Shown here piece after piece: positions 1 to 12,200 of a DNA stretch of 64,000 nucleotides. Positions within the stretch are counted from its first letter, which is position 1; each line of letters begins with the position of its first letter. The position numbers and the translations under genes are program-made. The notes under the pieces were generated by a model. That model was not told the origin of the DNA. It saw nothing but the letters and a program-made list of their open reading frames with translations, and did not search any database. The DNA is taken from NCBI RefSeq assembly GCF_030463565.1, contig NC_134653.1, positions 31,309,150 to 31,373,149 on the forward strand. The letters run 5' to 3'. The DNA comes from Pelecanus crispus (lineage: Eukaryota > Chordata > Aves > Pelecaniformes > Pelecanidae).

Positions 1-264
1 AAATCTTACTTTGGTCTTCCTTTATATGGATACACAAATTATTCTCAATGCAACTGTAATGAGAAATTATCTTATTAGGGCTTTGAATACAGTAAGGTGT
101 TATAGTCAATTGAATCAGCCAATTGATTACACTATGGCAAAATGCATTACATTTCCACAGACTGATTGGAGACCATGGAATGCAATGTATCTCAAACTTC
201 ATAGAATATTTTTGCATGCTTTCTAGTGCATTATGATCTCATTATTTCCATATGTGTTTTGCAG
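1..264 (+). other. HECTD4: HECTD4 intron (partial, 3' end)
   Basis: This is AT-rich non-coding sequence ending in a T-rich tract and the acceptor tttgcag directly before the first HECTD4 exon of the window. The short open frames in it have no recognisable similarity. It is read as the 3' part of an intron whose donor lies to the left of the window. Confidence 0.8.
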
Positions 265-3200
265 AATATGACAGTGACACATCTTGCCACTATAAAATGG
301 AACTAAGCTATGAGAACTTTATCACATCGGGCCCTGATCCTCATCCCCCTCCTATTGCAGATGATGAAAGTGATGATGATGATGACGATGATATTCCCCG
401 GGTGAGGAGCGTGGCAAGCTCTGCCTGCTATAACTTGTGGTCTAAATACAGATCTTGTAATTCAGATTTTTAAGTTTTGCTACACAAGGGTTTTCCCTGC
501 TTCCTTTAAGGAAAATACAGCTGTTGTTAACTTTTCTTTCTTCTTGGTGTTCTAAATAACTTTTGTAGGAGGATCACTATGCCCTGTTGGTTAAAGCCTG
601 GGAAACTAAAGTTTTCCCTACAATTAGAAGAAGATTCCGTAATGAGGCTGAGAGGAAGTCTGGGTTGGATCAGATTAAAGGAGCTTTACAGTTAGGTATG
701 GCTATGTTTATTTCCCTGCACATTGTTTTATATAATGTGCAATAAGTGTGAAGATAACACCTGTGTTTCTTTTATGTTTTACTGTATTCAGGGCTGGAAA
801 ATTTAAATTAAAGAAAAAAATTTGCTTACTGTTTTCATCAAGTGCTTATAATTTGGTTTGGGGTCATGAGTTTTCTTTAACGCTTAAGTTGGACTATTTA
901 AATAGGGAAAATGGCTTTAGAAATAGTGGCAGAATTTGTTGTGCTGTTGTGGATACAGAAACACTTTGGAATAACAGTTTGGGAAGAAATTATCTACATG
1001 TGTTTTCTGTCTATGACTATATCAAGGCAACACTTTTGAGGAACACTTTAAGTGGAGATTTGTAAATGAACACTGTTCTGTTTGTGGGGAGAATCACCCT
1101 AAGAGCAAAGTAAGAATTCTGAGCCCTAATAAGAAGTATACAAGTGTGTCTCAGGAAAGCTCTGCTCCCTATCTGTCAGCCTGACTGAAAGAATATTTAA
1201 GTAATTAGCTCATCGGCTTATGATGTCAATGAGAATAAGAACTTTTATTTCAAGTGGCTGGGGAAAATAACTAGCACTCCCTTCTGTCTACCAGGAATGG
1301 TTGATATAGCACGACAAACTGTAGAATTCCTCTACGAGGAAAATGGTGGAATCCCAAGAGACCTCTACCTTCCTACTATTGAGGATATCAAAGATGAAGC
1401 AAACAAATTTACAATTGATAAAGTACGAAAAGGTAAGGTCAGCAAAAAGTATCTTGAGGGGAAAATGAAAGCTAAGGGGCTCTGGTACTTGGAATCTACT
1501 GCATAAATTGTCAATCTGAGGAAAATGCTGTACCTTAAAAATTGTGTTGTCCTTTTCTGACCAGGTCTCACAGTGGTGACCCGCTCTCCTGACAGTAACA
1601 ATGTTACCAGTAGTGCTGTTGGAACAGCTTTACCCAAGTTTGCTATTCGTGGGATGCTGAAGACATTCGGTCTTCATGGTGTTGTTCTGGATGTTGATTC
1701 AGTGAGTAAAGATACATTGGGAGGGCTTTTAATGTGTCAGCATCACACATCTGTGAGCGAATATGAAGTGTACTAAATTGCTTAGAATGCTGATTTGGTG
1801 CTCTTTTTGAAGGAAAAAACATATTATCATTACTGTGTTTATTGACAGTGTTGGTTTTGGTGTTCCAGGTAAATGAATTGGTACAAGTAGAGACGTATCT
1901 CAGAAGTGAAGGAGTTCTGGTAAGATACTGGTATCCTATTGACATGTTAGAAAGGCCACCTGCTGGTTATAGGAGGACTGCAACAAATGGATTGGTTACC
2001 CTGGATAATACCAATATCCAAATTCACAGGTAAAAAAAAAAAATGTAGTTAGAAGGTGTTTGTATTATCTGACTTGGTCTATAGCATTTCCTATAGTACA
2101 ATTATCGACTGCAACCTTATTTTGAGCAGTAGTAAACTTCTGAATCTTGTAGTTGTCGGATTAAAGCTGACAGAGTTTCCTGTTTTAATGGGTAGTGGGG
2201 GTTTGATTTTTTTTGTAATAAAAGAAATTGGTTATAATTGTCTTGTTGGAAGGATTTTACTTAATCATGTGAAAATGTTTTTATACATGCTGGTCTAACA
2301 GGTACCTTCCTTGAAGTTTAGGTTTCTTGTAACCATCACTCAGTTGCTATCTAAAAACTCAAGAACTCTTGACTGACTTTGTGGAGAGTTGGCTTCCAAT
2401 TCAGGTGCCTTAGTTTGGTACCAGAATTAGATGGGCTGAGTGCTATCTTAAGTGAATAAGAAAGATTTGGGTCTCCTTGAACCTTTTAAATAATTAGGTA
2501 TATATGTTTGGATTCAGGGCAGATGGCTGAATGAGGCTTATTTTAAGTTTGAGGCAATTTTATGTTTTGATGTTTGTGTTTTCTAGAGAGCTTTTGCGAA
2601 GTGAAGCTTCTCTGGCCAAGCTATACTGCCGCATGGCTCTCCTCAATATTTTTGCCCCCAAATCTCCACATATGTTTACTCGGCTGTTTCATATTCCTGC
2701 TATCCGTGATATCACTCTGGAGCACCTGCAGTTGCTATCCAACCAACTTCTTGCACCACCTCTTCCTGGTAAACGCTAATTTTTATCACAGCTCTGTTCT
2801 GGTACAGCAGTTTTCTGTGGACAAAAAAAAAAAAAGTCTAATGAATCTGGCACTTATTGATTAATTAGTTAATAATGATGGTATTTGAAAAAATGTCTCA
2901 ATGGACTCCTGACCTTAGTGATATGGTACTAAACTGAAATTCTTGTTAATGATCTAATTAAGTATTCAAGAAAGTTCAGAGTCCCTCCTAAGATTCCATT
3001 CAGTGTGCTTCTGTCCATTTGTCATCGGTGGTCTTCTGTTTATTGGGGGGTGGGGGGAGTATCCATATGGGATACTTGTAAGGAATTTGGAATGTTTTAT
3101 AGTTTGGATCCAGGGTAGTAAAACCAAATGCCAGTTGGGTTTCACAGTTTTCAAAATTCAACTCTTCTTCATTTCACAAAGTGGTTTGTCCTTTTCCTAC

Positions 3201-6200
3201 TGGAATCACAGATCTGGTTAGAGAATGTATGTGCTGAATCATGGAAAAGAATCTTTGGCTAATTCAAGTGAGTGTTAACAAAGACAATTATCGTGACAAA
3301 GCTGTTCTGCATGCAGAGAAATGTGTGTAACGTGGCTGGAGTGTAAGGAGGAAGTAGGAAGTGCTAAATATAGGCTATTAATAATTGAAAGTAATTAGTT
3401 ACTGTTGGAAAGAGTCCTGTTCCCCCTCCAATTACTTTGAAACTTGGCTACTTCTAACAGATGCTGCATTGTAAAAGATCCTCTTGCAGAGTACAGCACT
3501 ACTTTGCATGGCTTTGAGAATAATTTTACAAGCTTTTATTTAGTTGTTCCTCTTTAAAATATGTCTAATTCAAGTCCTGCTAATACATACAGTTTCCAAA
3601 CTGGCATTTTGGTGAATTGCCCGCTCCTTTGTGCACTGCACTCTGTTTTTCTTCTCCTATTAGTTCCAGAATGACATGTCATGAGATGTCAGGGCTTGCG
3701 ACCTGCTTGGGGCTGCCCAAAAGCTATCCTGTTCATATATGGGGAAGGCTTGAGAACAGATAGAGCTGCTCTCACCTCGTCTAGAATGAGTGGGGAAGAG
3801 AGCACTTCTGGTCACTTGTCCTCATTGTACTTACGCACTAAATTGAAGTATGCCTGCCTTCATACATGGGACAAAATGAGGCAGCTGTGAACCTGCAGTT
3901 CAGTGTATGTCTGGCAGACCTCCCTAAGGGTTGGCTTAAGGCAGGTGAAGAACACAGCTGGCATTTAAAGGGCCATCCCATCTGCAACCAACTATGTCAG
4001 GGGTGCAAGTCTAGTCTTGGGTGGATCCTTTCTACTGCTGACCTTTGGGAGGAGTTTTGCACTTGCTCAGGAGTGAAAATAGAGGCTTGTATTGCTCAGG
4101 AGTGAAAGCTTGTAATCTTCCAAGTGTTTTAAAACTCTTCTTTCCACTGTCTGTTTCACGGGCTACATAAACATGTTGAAGTGATCTCCAAATTGGTCAT
4201 ATCTTACTTGTTATTACAGATGGAACAATCAGTTCAAGTTCTATTCTTTTGGCCCAGTCCCTGCAACACTGCATCCATTCCCAGAACTGTGCTGCCACAG
4301 ACCTCTTCTACCAGGGCAATTCGCAAGCCATCAGAGAGTGGCTTACTGTTGCCATTACTCGGACACTGCATCAAGGAGAGGAGAGTCTGTTAGACCTCAC
4401 TAAACAGATCTGCTCCTTTTTGCAGGTAAAATATTTAGTAATGTTTTATGAGCAGTGTTGTTTTCCTTTCTAAGGAGCCCTTGCTTTATATGTGATTCTA
4501 ACTTCCATAATACTGTCCCTCACACTGAAGTGTTTCTCTGGATGGATTGTATTCCTATTCTGATCATAGTGGGCATGCTGAAAACGCAATAGCGATACTC
4601 TGGATCATATTAAAATGAAGTGGCCTCACACTATGTCATTATTTACAATGCTGTATTTTATTTGTAAAAAGAAGAGGGAGGTGGTTTGCTACTGCTGCTG
4701 CGCAGGGGCTTTCATTATGAAATGTTATGTTACAGACGGCACCAGAACAGTTTCCTGCCGAAGAATTCCCAATTTCAGAATCCAAAGTCAATATGGATGT
4801 TAATTTTCCTGGGGCTGCATTTGTAATTGTGTCCTGTAAGGAAAGTCAGTCTGGATTCCGCAAAGAGTAAGTAACTGAGGGACCAAGAGTCGCAAAGATT
4901 AAAGGTGTGCCGCTGAGCCTATGTGAGCACTGAGTATGCAGTTGCTCATTTTTTTTCTTTTAGACTTTCCTCAGAGACTGATTTTCTGGGTGGTGGGATA
5001 AATACTGCAGAGCATTTCATCTTCCTGTGACTGGGTTTGGATTTTTAGTAGCTAGTTACAGTCTAACCGAACTGTTCTTGCTCTTTTCTTAGTTCATCTC
5101 TGTATAAAGCTCCTTGGGCTCGAGTGCTTGTCTACGGGCTCGGGCATAAAGTCAAAAGGAATGGTCAGTTAAACCTAATTGAAGCAGTATGCTATCCTCG
5201 AGATGCCTCTCCAACAAACACAGGCCTAACACCTCCCCCAACAACCAATCAGTACCCTTCAGTGATCACCCCTACGGACAAGGTCCACATCAAACTAGGT
5301 AAAAAAACCACAACCAACCAACCAAAAAAAAACCCCCACCTTTTAAACTGTATTCTCAGAAGTGAGACAAGCATCATCATTGCCCCTCTAAGCCCTTCCT
5401 ATATTGTCACCAGTCCTACCATTGGTTATGACAGTATTTTTGTACAAGGTATTAAGAAATGTATCCTAGCAGAAATGTGCAATCATTCTTAACCAAGAAA
5501 GCAGGGTTTCATAAACGTTGGAAGCCATCTGACTCTGATTTTGTTAGTTCTGTTAAATCTGTCAGGATCTGCTTTTTTTTTCTGATTTTCTGTGTTCCAG
5601 GACTTCACAAAGTGGTGTTTTTGAATATTTCTGGAGTGTTCCAGTTGGTGCTATTGCTATTTGAGATGCTGTGTTTCAGATGAAGAATAATTTTTCTTTT
5701 CTTTTGTAGGTAATTGTAGGGCCCTTTAGTATGCAGAATAATATATATGCAGTATAGTAATACCTAGGTCATCCCAGCTTCTCAAGCAAGAGCAATCATT
5801 AATATTCTTTTTACTCTTCCAGCCTGAGAGACAGTGTGATTTATTTAGAGCAGTGAAGGTGATTGAGTGCACTAAGCTCTTAAAACTTTCCATTGGAGGT
5901 CTTTAAGTTCTTTTTCTGAACTACAGCATCTCTGTTTTTCTCAGTACTGATCAGACACATCATACTACAAATAAATGGGTTTGTGAAAGTCCTGGATGTA
6001 TTTAGATATGTACAGGCTAAAAATAGTTCTATTTCATATGTCATGTAAACAAAATCTTATCTGTAAATTTATAATTATGGATTATATCAACTTGTCATTA
6101 TAGATAAACATTCCTATTTGTTTATTACGAGGTACTTAATAGAGAAAATTCTCAGATAACATAAATTTAGCCTCAAAAAAAAATCCTAAAAGTTATGTTA

Positions 6201-9200
6201 CTGCTTTTACTTTATAAATGCATAGAGTCATGATAAGTATTTTCTTTGACCTTTTTGATTAGGAGTATCTCCTCCTCCTGGAGCTGTGTTGGTCTTGCAT
6301 TCTCTTCCCCTTGAATTCCCCCTGGCAATGGCATTCACAGAACAGCTATTAACTTGGAAATTGGAAGATGGGGATGGAAGATCAGAAGACGAACTGGATA
6401 CTATTCCTGCTTCAGTTCTCTTACAAGTAGTGGAATTTTTAGGTGAGAATGCAGTATTAGTAATGAGCACCAATAATGTGCTGGCTCAGATGGAGAGTTT
6501 AGGAAAGAAAAAGAAAAATTACAGTCACAAAGTATTTCTGAGCTCTTCCATTGTATTGAAATTTTCTTCAAACTCCAGAAATTTTCTGTTCATGTGCAGT
6601 TCTTGGAATAGCCTTCCTGTCTGTCTTAACTGCTGACCTACAGCCATTGAAACAACCTTTTCTTGTGCTTTTTTTAATGTTACTGTTGCAACTCATGTTA
6701 TAAAGCTGCTAACAGTGAAATACTGCTGACTCCCGTGTCTTGCCTTACACACACAGGGAACTTCCTCTGGACAACTGACATGGCAGCATGTGTGAAGGAA
6801 TTAATATTTCATCTCTTGGCTGAGTTGCTTCGCAAAATTCACAACCTGGAGCAGAAAAAAAATCCGGCAGGATTGTCATCTTCTATTGCCCTTCAGCTAA
6901 ATCCCTGTCTAGCTATGCTGATGGCCCTGCAGTCAGAACTTCACAAGTTGTATGATGAAGAAACACAAAACTGGGTGTCTGGAAATGCGTGTGGTGGTTC
7001 TGGTGTTGGAGTGGCTGACCAAGGAAGATTTTCAACATACTTTCATGCTCTGATGGAAGTCTGCCTTGCTGTGGCAGAAGTAACCTTACCTATCAATATG
7101 AGTGTAACAGCTAATGTGATGTCCTCAACAAGTGCACCAAATCTTAGTGACTCTTCCTCCTCATCTTCATCTTCTCCAGGACAGACACCACAGAGTCCAA
7201 GCTTGCTGTCAAAGAGGAAAAAAGTCAAAATGAAGCGGGAAAAGACATCATCTTCAGGCAAACGGTCTTCATCCAGAGCAGCTGAAACAGATGCTGCAAT
7301 CCTCAGTATAGGAGGAAGCAAGCCCGAGGACATGTTATGGTTTCATAGGGCACTGACTCTGCTTATAATTCTCAGACACCTAACTAAAAAGGATCCACAA
7401 GGATTGGGTGTGACAAATGATGCTGTAGCAGATGCATGTCAAGCACTAGTAGGCCCCACAGCTCATAGCCGCTTGCTTGTCATTTCTGGAATACCAACTC
7501 ACTTGGAGGAGAGTACTGTGAGAAGTGCAATCAGAAAGGCATGTAATGCACATGGTGGAGTCTTCAAAGATGAGATCTACATCCCTTTGCAGGAAGAGGA
7601 TCCAAAAAAAATCAAGGACAAAGCAGAGGGAGGAGAATGCAGAACTGAACTGGAAAAACCAACTGTTTCAAGTAGTGCAGACAGTTTGGATATCAGCAGC
7701 TCTAGCAGTGTCACACCTGCCATGAGCGTTAGCGCTTCAGCGTCTACAAGCCAGGCTTCCCTCTGCAGCTCTCAGGGTATATCTCGGACCGTTAGTGATA
7801 TCTCAGTTGACCAGTTTCAAGCTGGACTGGAACTGGCCATCCCACCAGGATTGCTAGAACCGCATGTTGTTTCCAGCCAGGAGAGTTTGGATCTTTCACA
7901 CTGCAGTACTGGAAGCCTTGGCAGCCTTGGCAGCCTCGGGGAACCTCTTGACAATGTAGAAACAGCATCTGTGTCTGATGTTGGATCAATGTACACAGTC
8001 ACATCTCTGGACAACCAGCCACTTCTGTCACGGCCAATCAAAGGTTTTGCTGTAGTGGAGGTAATAGCCTTCAAGCAGGAGAGGGTGCCTTTTGGGTAAT
8101 TTTTTTTCTGACAGACAGACATCTGATTCTAGTAATTTTTTTTTTTTTTTTTTTAACCTCTGGCTTTGAGAATTACTGTACTTCTTGTGGTTTGTGTGTA
8201 ACACCATGATTTGACTATTAAGGAAAAAGCATGTTTTCTTCTGTAAAGATTCTTCTGCTTGACTGAGGCCACAACTTGAATGATGGAGAGTGAAAGGTAC
8301 TGTTAGCAAGGTGGCTCAGCGTAGGTCATAGGTGCAAAATAAACGTATGTCAACGTGCATGTGAGGCTAAGGAGACTAGGGGTTCTCAGCTTGGACAGGA
8401 TGGCTGAGGAACACAGAACTTTATTCTCCATTGACTTTCTCTGTATCATTCACGGTCTTACAAGTGTTCACTGTCTCTCAAAGGACAGAGTGGACCTAGT
8501 AGTGGAGTTATCAAGTAGCAGTTTTAAAACAGACAGAAGTACTCTTGCATGTTCCAAGTTGTAGAGCTCATTGCCACAAGGTGTTGTGGAAGCCAAGAGT
8601 ATAAATGAATTCATAAGGGATTAAGTTCATGGAGGATGTGCAAATTGGTAGCTATTAAGCACAGCAGTCAATGCAGCTTCAACTGAGGAAATCTTTAAAC
8701 CACTCATTTCTGGAGGCTGACAGAATATGTAAAGGAAAAGATCTGTTCATTTCTTCTTTCATCTAACTTTATTCAAAGATTTGCTACTGGCCACTGCTGG
8801 AGATTAATTTAGAGATAGGTGGCCCTTTGACCCACAAGGCAATTATTTAATGTTTAATGACTACATTTTCACATATTTTAACCGTCTACAGATTCCTCTA
8901 CCAAGTTATTTTGGAAGAGATGATAAATTTTGTTGATGTCTGGTTCCTAATAAATTTTTAAAAGCATTGTAGGCAATTGTCACTGATGCCAGATCACTCC
9001 AGGTTTTCAGCTATGCACAAGAACCCTTTCTGTCTGTTGTTACACTAACTGCGTGCTGCAGATTTATCAGAAGCTTGCAAAAGCACAGCCATTTCTGCTA
9101 GCTTGTGAATTTAGAGAGACATTTTTCCATAGTTGGGGACTGTATCAGTTTCCCTTTTAGAAGAAAATCAGCTTATTCAGATAAAAAAATCTTCAGTTGC

Positions 9201-12200
9201 TATTCTTAAACTATTAATTGACATGAAGACACCAGAGTTGAAATAAACCATTAAGTGTGTACAGAAAGCTGTTGGCATATTCACATTGAAACCTACTCCA
9301 AGTCTGTAGCTGCTCTGATAATGATGCATGGTGGTTATTCTCGGAATCAAAGGAAGTTATTGTTTCTATTCCCAGTTTGCGTAGCTGAGTCTTCAAGGCC
9401 TGTGCTAATTTAGATATTTCTTTCTAATCGGAGAATTGAAGCAAGGACAGCAGAGTTGCAAATAATGACAGGTTACCTATCTGACACTTTCAGCTTCTTA
9501 TCTGGCATTTCTAAGGGCTGTCTCCAGACTAAGAAATGGAATAGGTGCTTCAGAGCTGTGCCTGATTAACTCACAGCATGGTGCTTTCAGTGGCCAGATG
9601 TTCTTAGAAAGGATCTTTTTTAGGCTGAAGCTGAATTCTGGTGTCAAATTATTGATGTGGAATAATGTTGGAAGAGATGCAATAGTGTTTATCTACATGG
9701 GGAGGGGAGAAAGCTTAAGACCCAAATTGATATAAAAGAAAGTTAATTTGTTTTTTCAGAATTCCTGTTAACTAATTTCATTATTTGTACAGATAAGGTC
9801 AAGAGCTAAAATAGAGAAAATACGAGCCAGTCTATTTAATAGTAGTGATCTCATTGGTTTGTCAAGTCTGGATGGTGAAGATGAACTGATGGAAATGTCA
9901 ACTGAAGAGATTTTAACAGTTTCTACTGTAAATCAGAGTTTATTTGACACACAAGGGAGCCCAGCACTAGAAGATTATTTCAATGATAAGTCAATAAAAG
10001 GTATGTGATTTTCATATTGGCAAATACCTCACTCGTATTGTGCATTCTTTTGGGACATACAGGGGTCAGATTCTCGTTGCTGGTGTAAATTCAGTATGAC
10101 TCACTAATCGATGGGTGACAAGGAGGGGGAGGCCAGGGAGTAACTTCAAAGTAAGCTTCCTCCCTCTCATCAGTTGGCAGGCAGCTATTTGCAATCTGAA
10201 CATTGCTCAGTTGGCCTCACAGCTAATCAAACGGTTAAAAAAAACAAAAAAACACAGAAACCCACCAACCCACAAAAAACTGCCCACCAAACGGAAAAAC
10301 TACTGAGCTGTTTAGTAACTTTTTTGAGAAAATACTGTAACCACTGTTAGACCCAGCATAATTTTAGAGTAGAAACTGTTCAAGTAGAACAGCTAGTAAT
10401 TTATATCCTCTAACAGTGTGAAAACTATACAGACCCTAATATACCTGGAATGGGCCTGAATCAAGGAACAGGGGAGGGTAATACTTGGAGGAAGTTCAGT
10501 TGACTACTAGTTCAATTGATAGGTGTCAGTGTGTACCTACACAACATAATTTTTCTACTGGCATCATAAATAATCTACTTTTTCATTACCACTACAGTCA
10601 CTCAAATAATAATTACAGTATGTGGCCAAAACAGGAGAAGGCATTCAATTCTCTATCATAAATGGGGGTATTAGAGTGCAGAAAGGTCAGGTCTGCTAGT
10701 AGAATTTTCCTGAGTGATTTTCTCTCTTGGAGCAAGTGGCATGTGATACAGTATTTTAGCTGAATGCAAAATGTTTTTTCACATTTCAAATTCTAAACAA
10801 TTGTCGTGGTATTTTGTACTTTTTTTTTTTTAAATTAGGTGAGAAACTGGTCCCTGGTGCTCGGGAAGTCCTCACAGAAATATTTAAAAGCTGCATCCAT
10901 TCTGAGCAAATGCTGAGCCTAACTCCAGCGAAACCCATTAAGGTTGCTGATATCTATCTTAGTAAAGAACAGATAAATTCTCAGACTCCTGGAAACCTTC
11001 TTCATGTGTTCTTCACAAATGTCCGCCCTCCAAAGAAGGTGCTAGAGGACCAGCTTACTCAGGTAGTGCTTTGAAAACTATTTTTAGCATCTTTTTGTGT
11101 AACTTGAAAGTTTAACTTGTGTAACTTGTAATTATTCCCTTTCTATGTTTGGAAGATTTTAAGGAAATATGGTGTGCCCAAGCCGAAATTTGACAAGAGC
11201 AAGTACAACAAGGCAGGCAAAGAACAGCATCCAGTGAAAGTTGTGAGCACCAAGCGCCCAGTTACTAAACCACCTACAAAGGAAAAGTCTATGCTCAATA
11301 GTGTCAGGTTGGTGTCTTCAGCCTTTTGACAGTTGCAAAATACTTGATTTCTCTTTAGGAATCCAGATTTTTATTCCCCCTCCCTCTGTATTTCCATGTA
11401 TGGATTGGAAGAGGGAAATGTGACTTTGAGATTATAAAAGACCCTCAAGGAACATTTTGGTTCCTTGAACAGAGGAAAGAAAACTTTCCTCCTAACATTC
11501 ACTTTGTCCCTTAGCCGAACAGCCTTAAGTGAGAAGAAACCTACCGTAAAGCCAAAGTCTCCTGAGAAGAGCAAACCTGAAGAGAAGGACCCTGAAAAAT
11601 CTCCCACAAAGAAACAGGAAGGTAATAGCTGTATAGAATTTTTCTATAGTATTACATGGTAGAAAAGAAATACACTTTTTTATTGGCATGCTTGTATGAT
11701 GTCATGATAGATTTGGTTTGTCTTTGTTTTTAATGAGGCTAACTTAATGTTTTTAAATTGTGATTTAAAATGCTGCTTTTATTTTTATATCTGTAAATCT
11801 GGACTCATCAATGTCAGTGAGAGCAAACCATGCTCATGCAATTCACGCAACAGTGTGCGTGAATGTGAATACATTGGGTAGAGAACTGACTTCCCAAGAG
11901 GTATAGTTTCAAGGCTTTTTTTGTACAGTGGGGGATTAGGATGTCATGGGGTTGAACTAGGTGCTTTTAAATCGTGTTTCTCAACTTACATAGGAAAATT
12001 ATTAAGTTACAAGAGGGAAATTGGACAAAAGAGAAGCTTCACATGCCTCACAACTAGTCTATCCATGGAGGAGACGGCACAGGCATGCCATGACAGGGGT
12101 TAGTTCCAGGGTCTTGCTTGATATTTCTTTCTCTAGTCAGGTGGAAGAGTGAATAGATGTGAGCTTGGACTCTGCTCTTCACTGTAGGAAATGCCAGCTT

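Noticed and set aside
748-1065. Open frame of 105 codons between the second and third HECTD4 exons
   Set aside because: It lies in an intron bounded by good splice sites, is not conserved HECTD4 sequence as far as recalled, and is within chance length.
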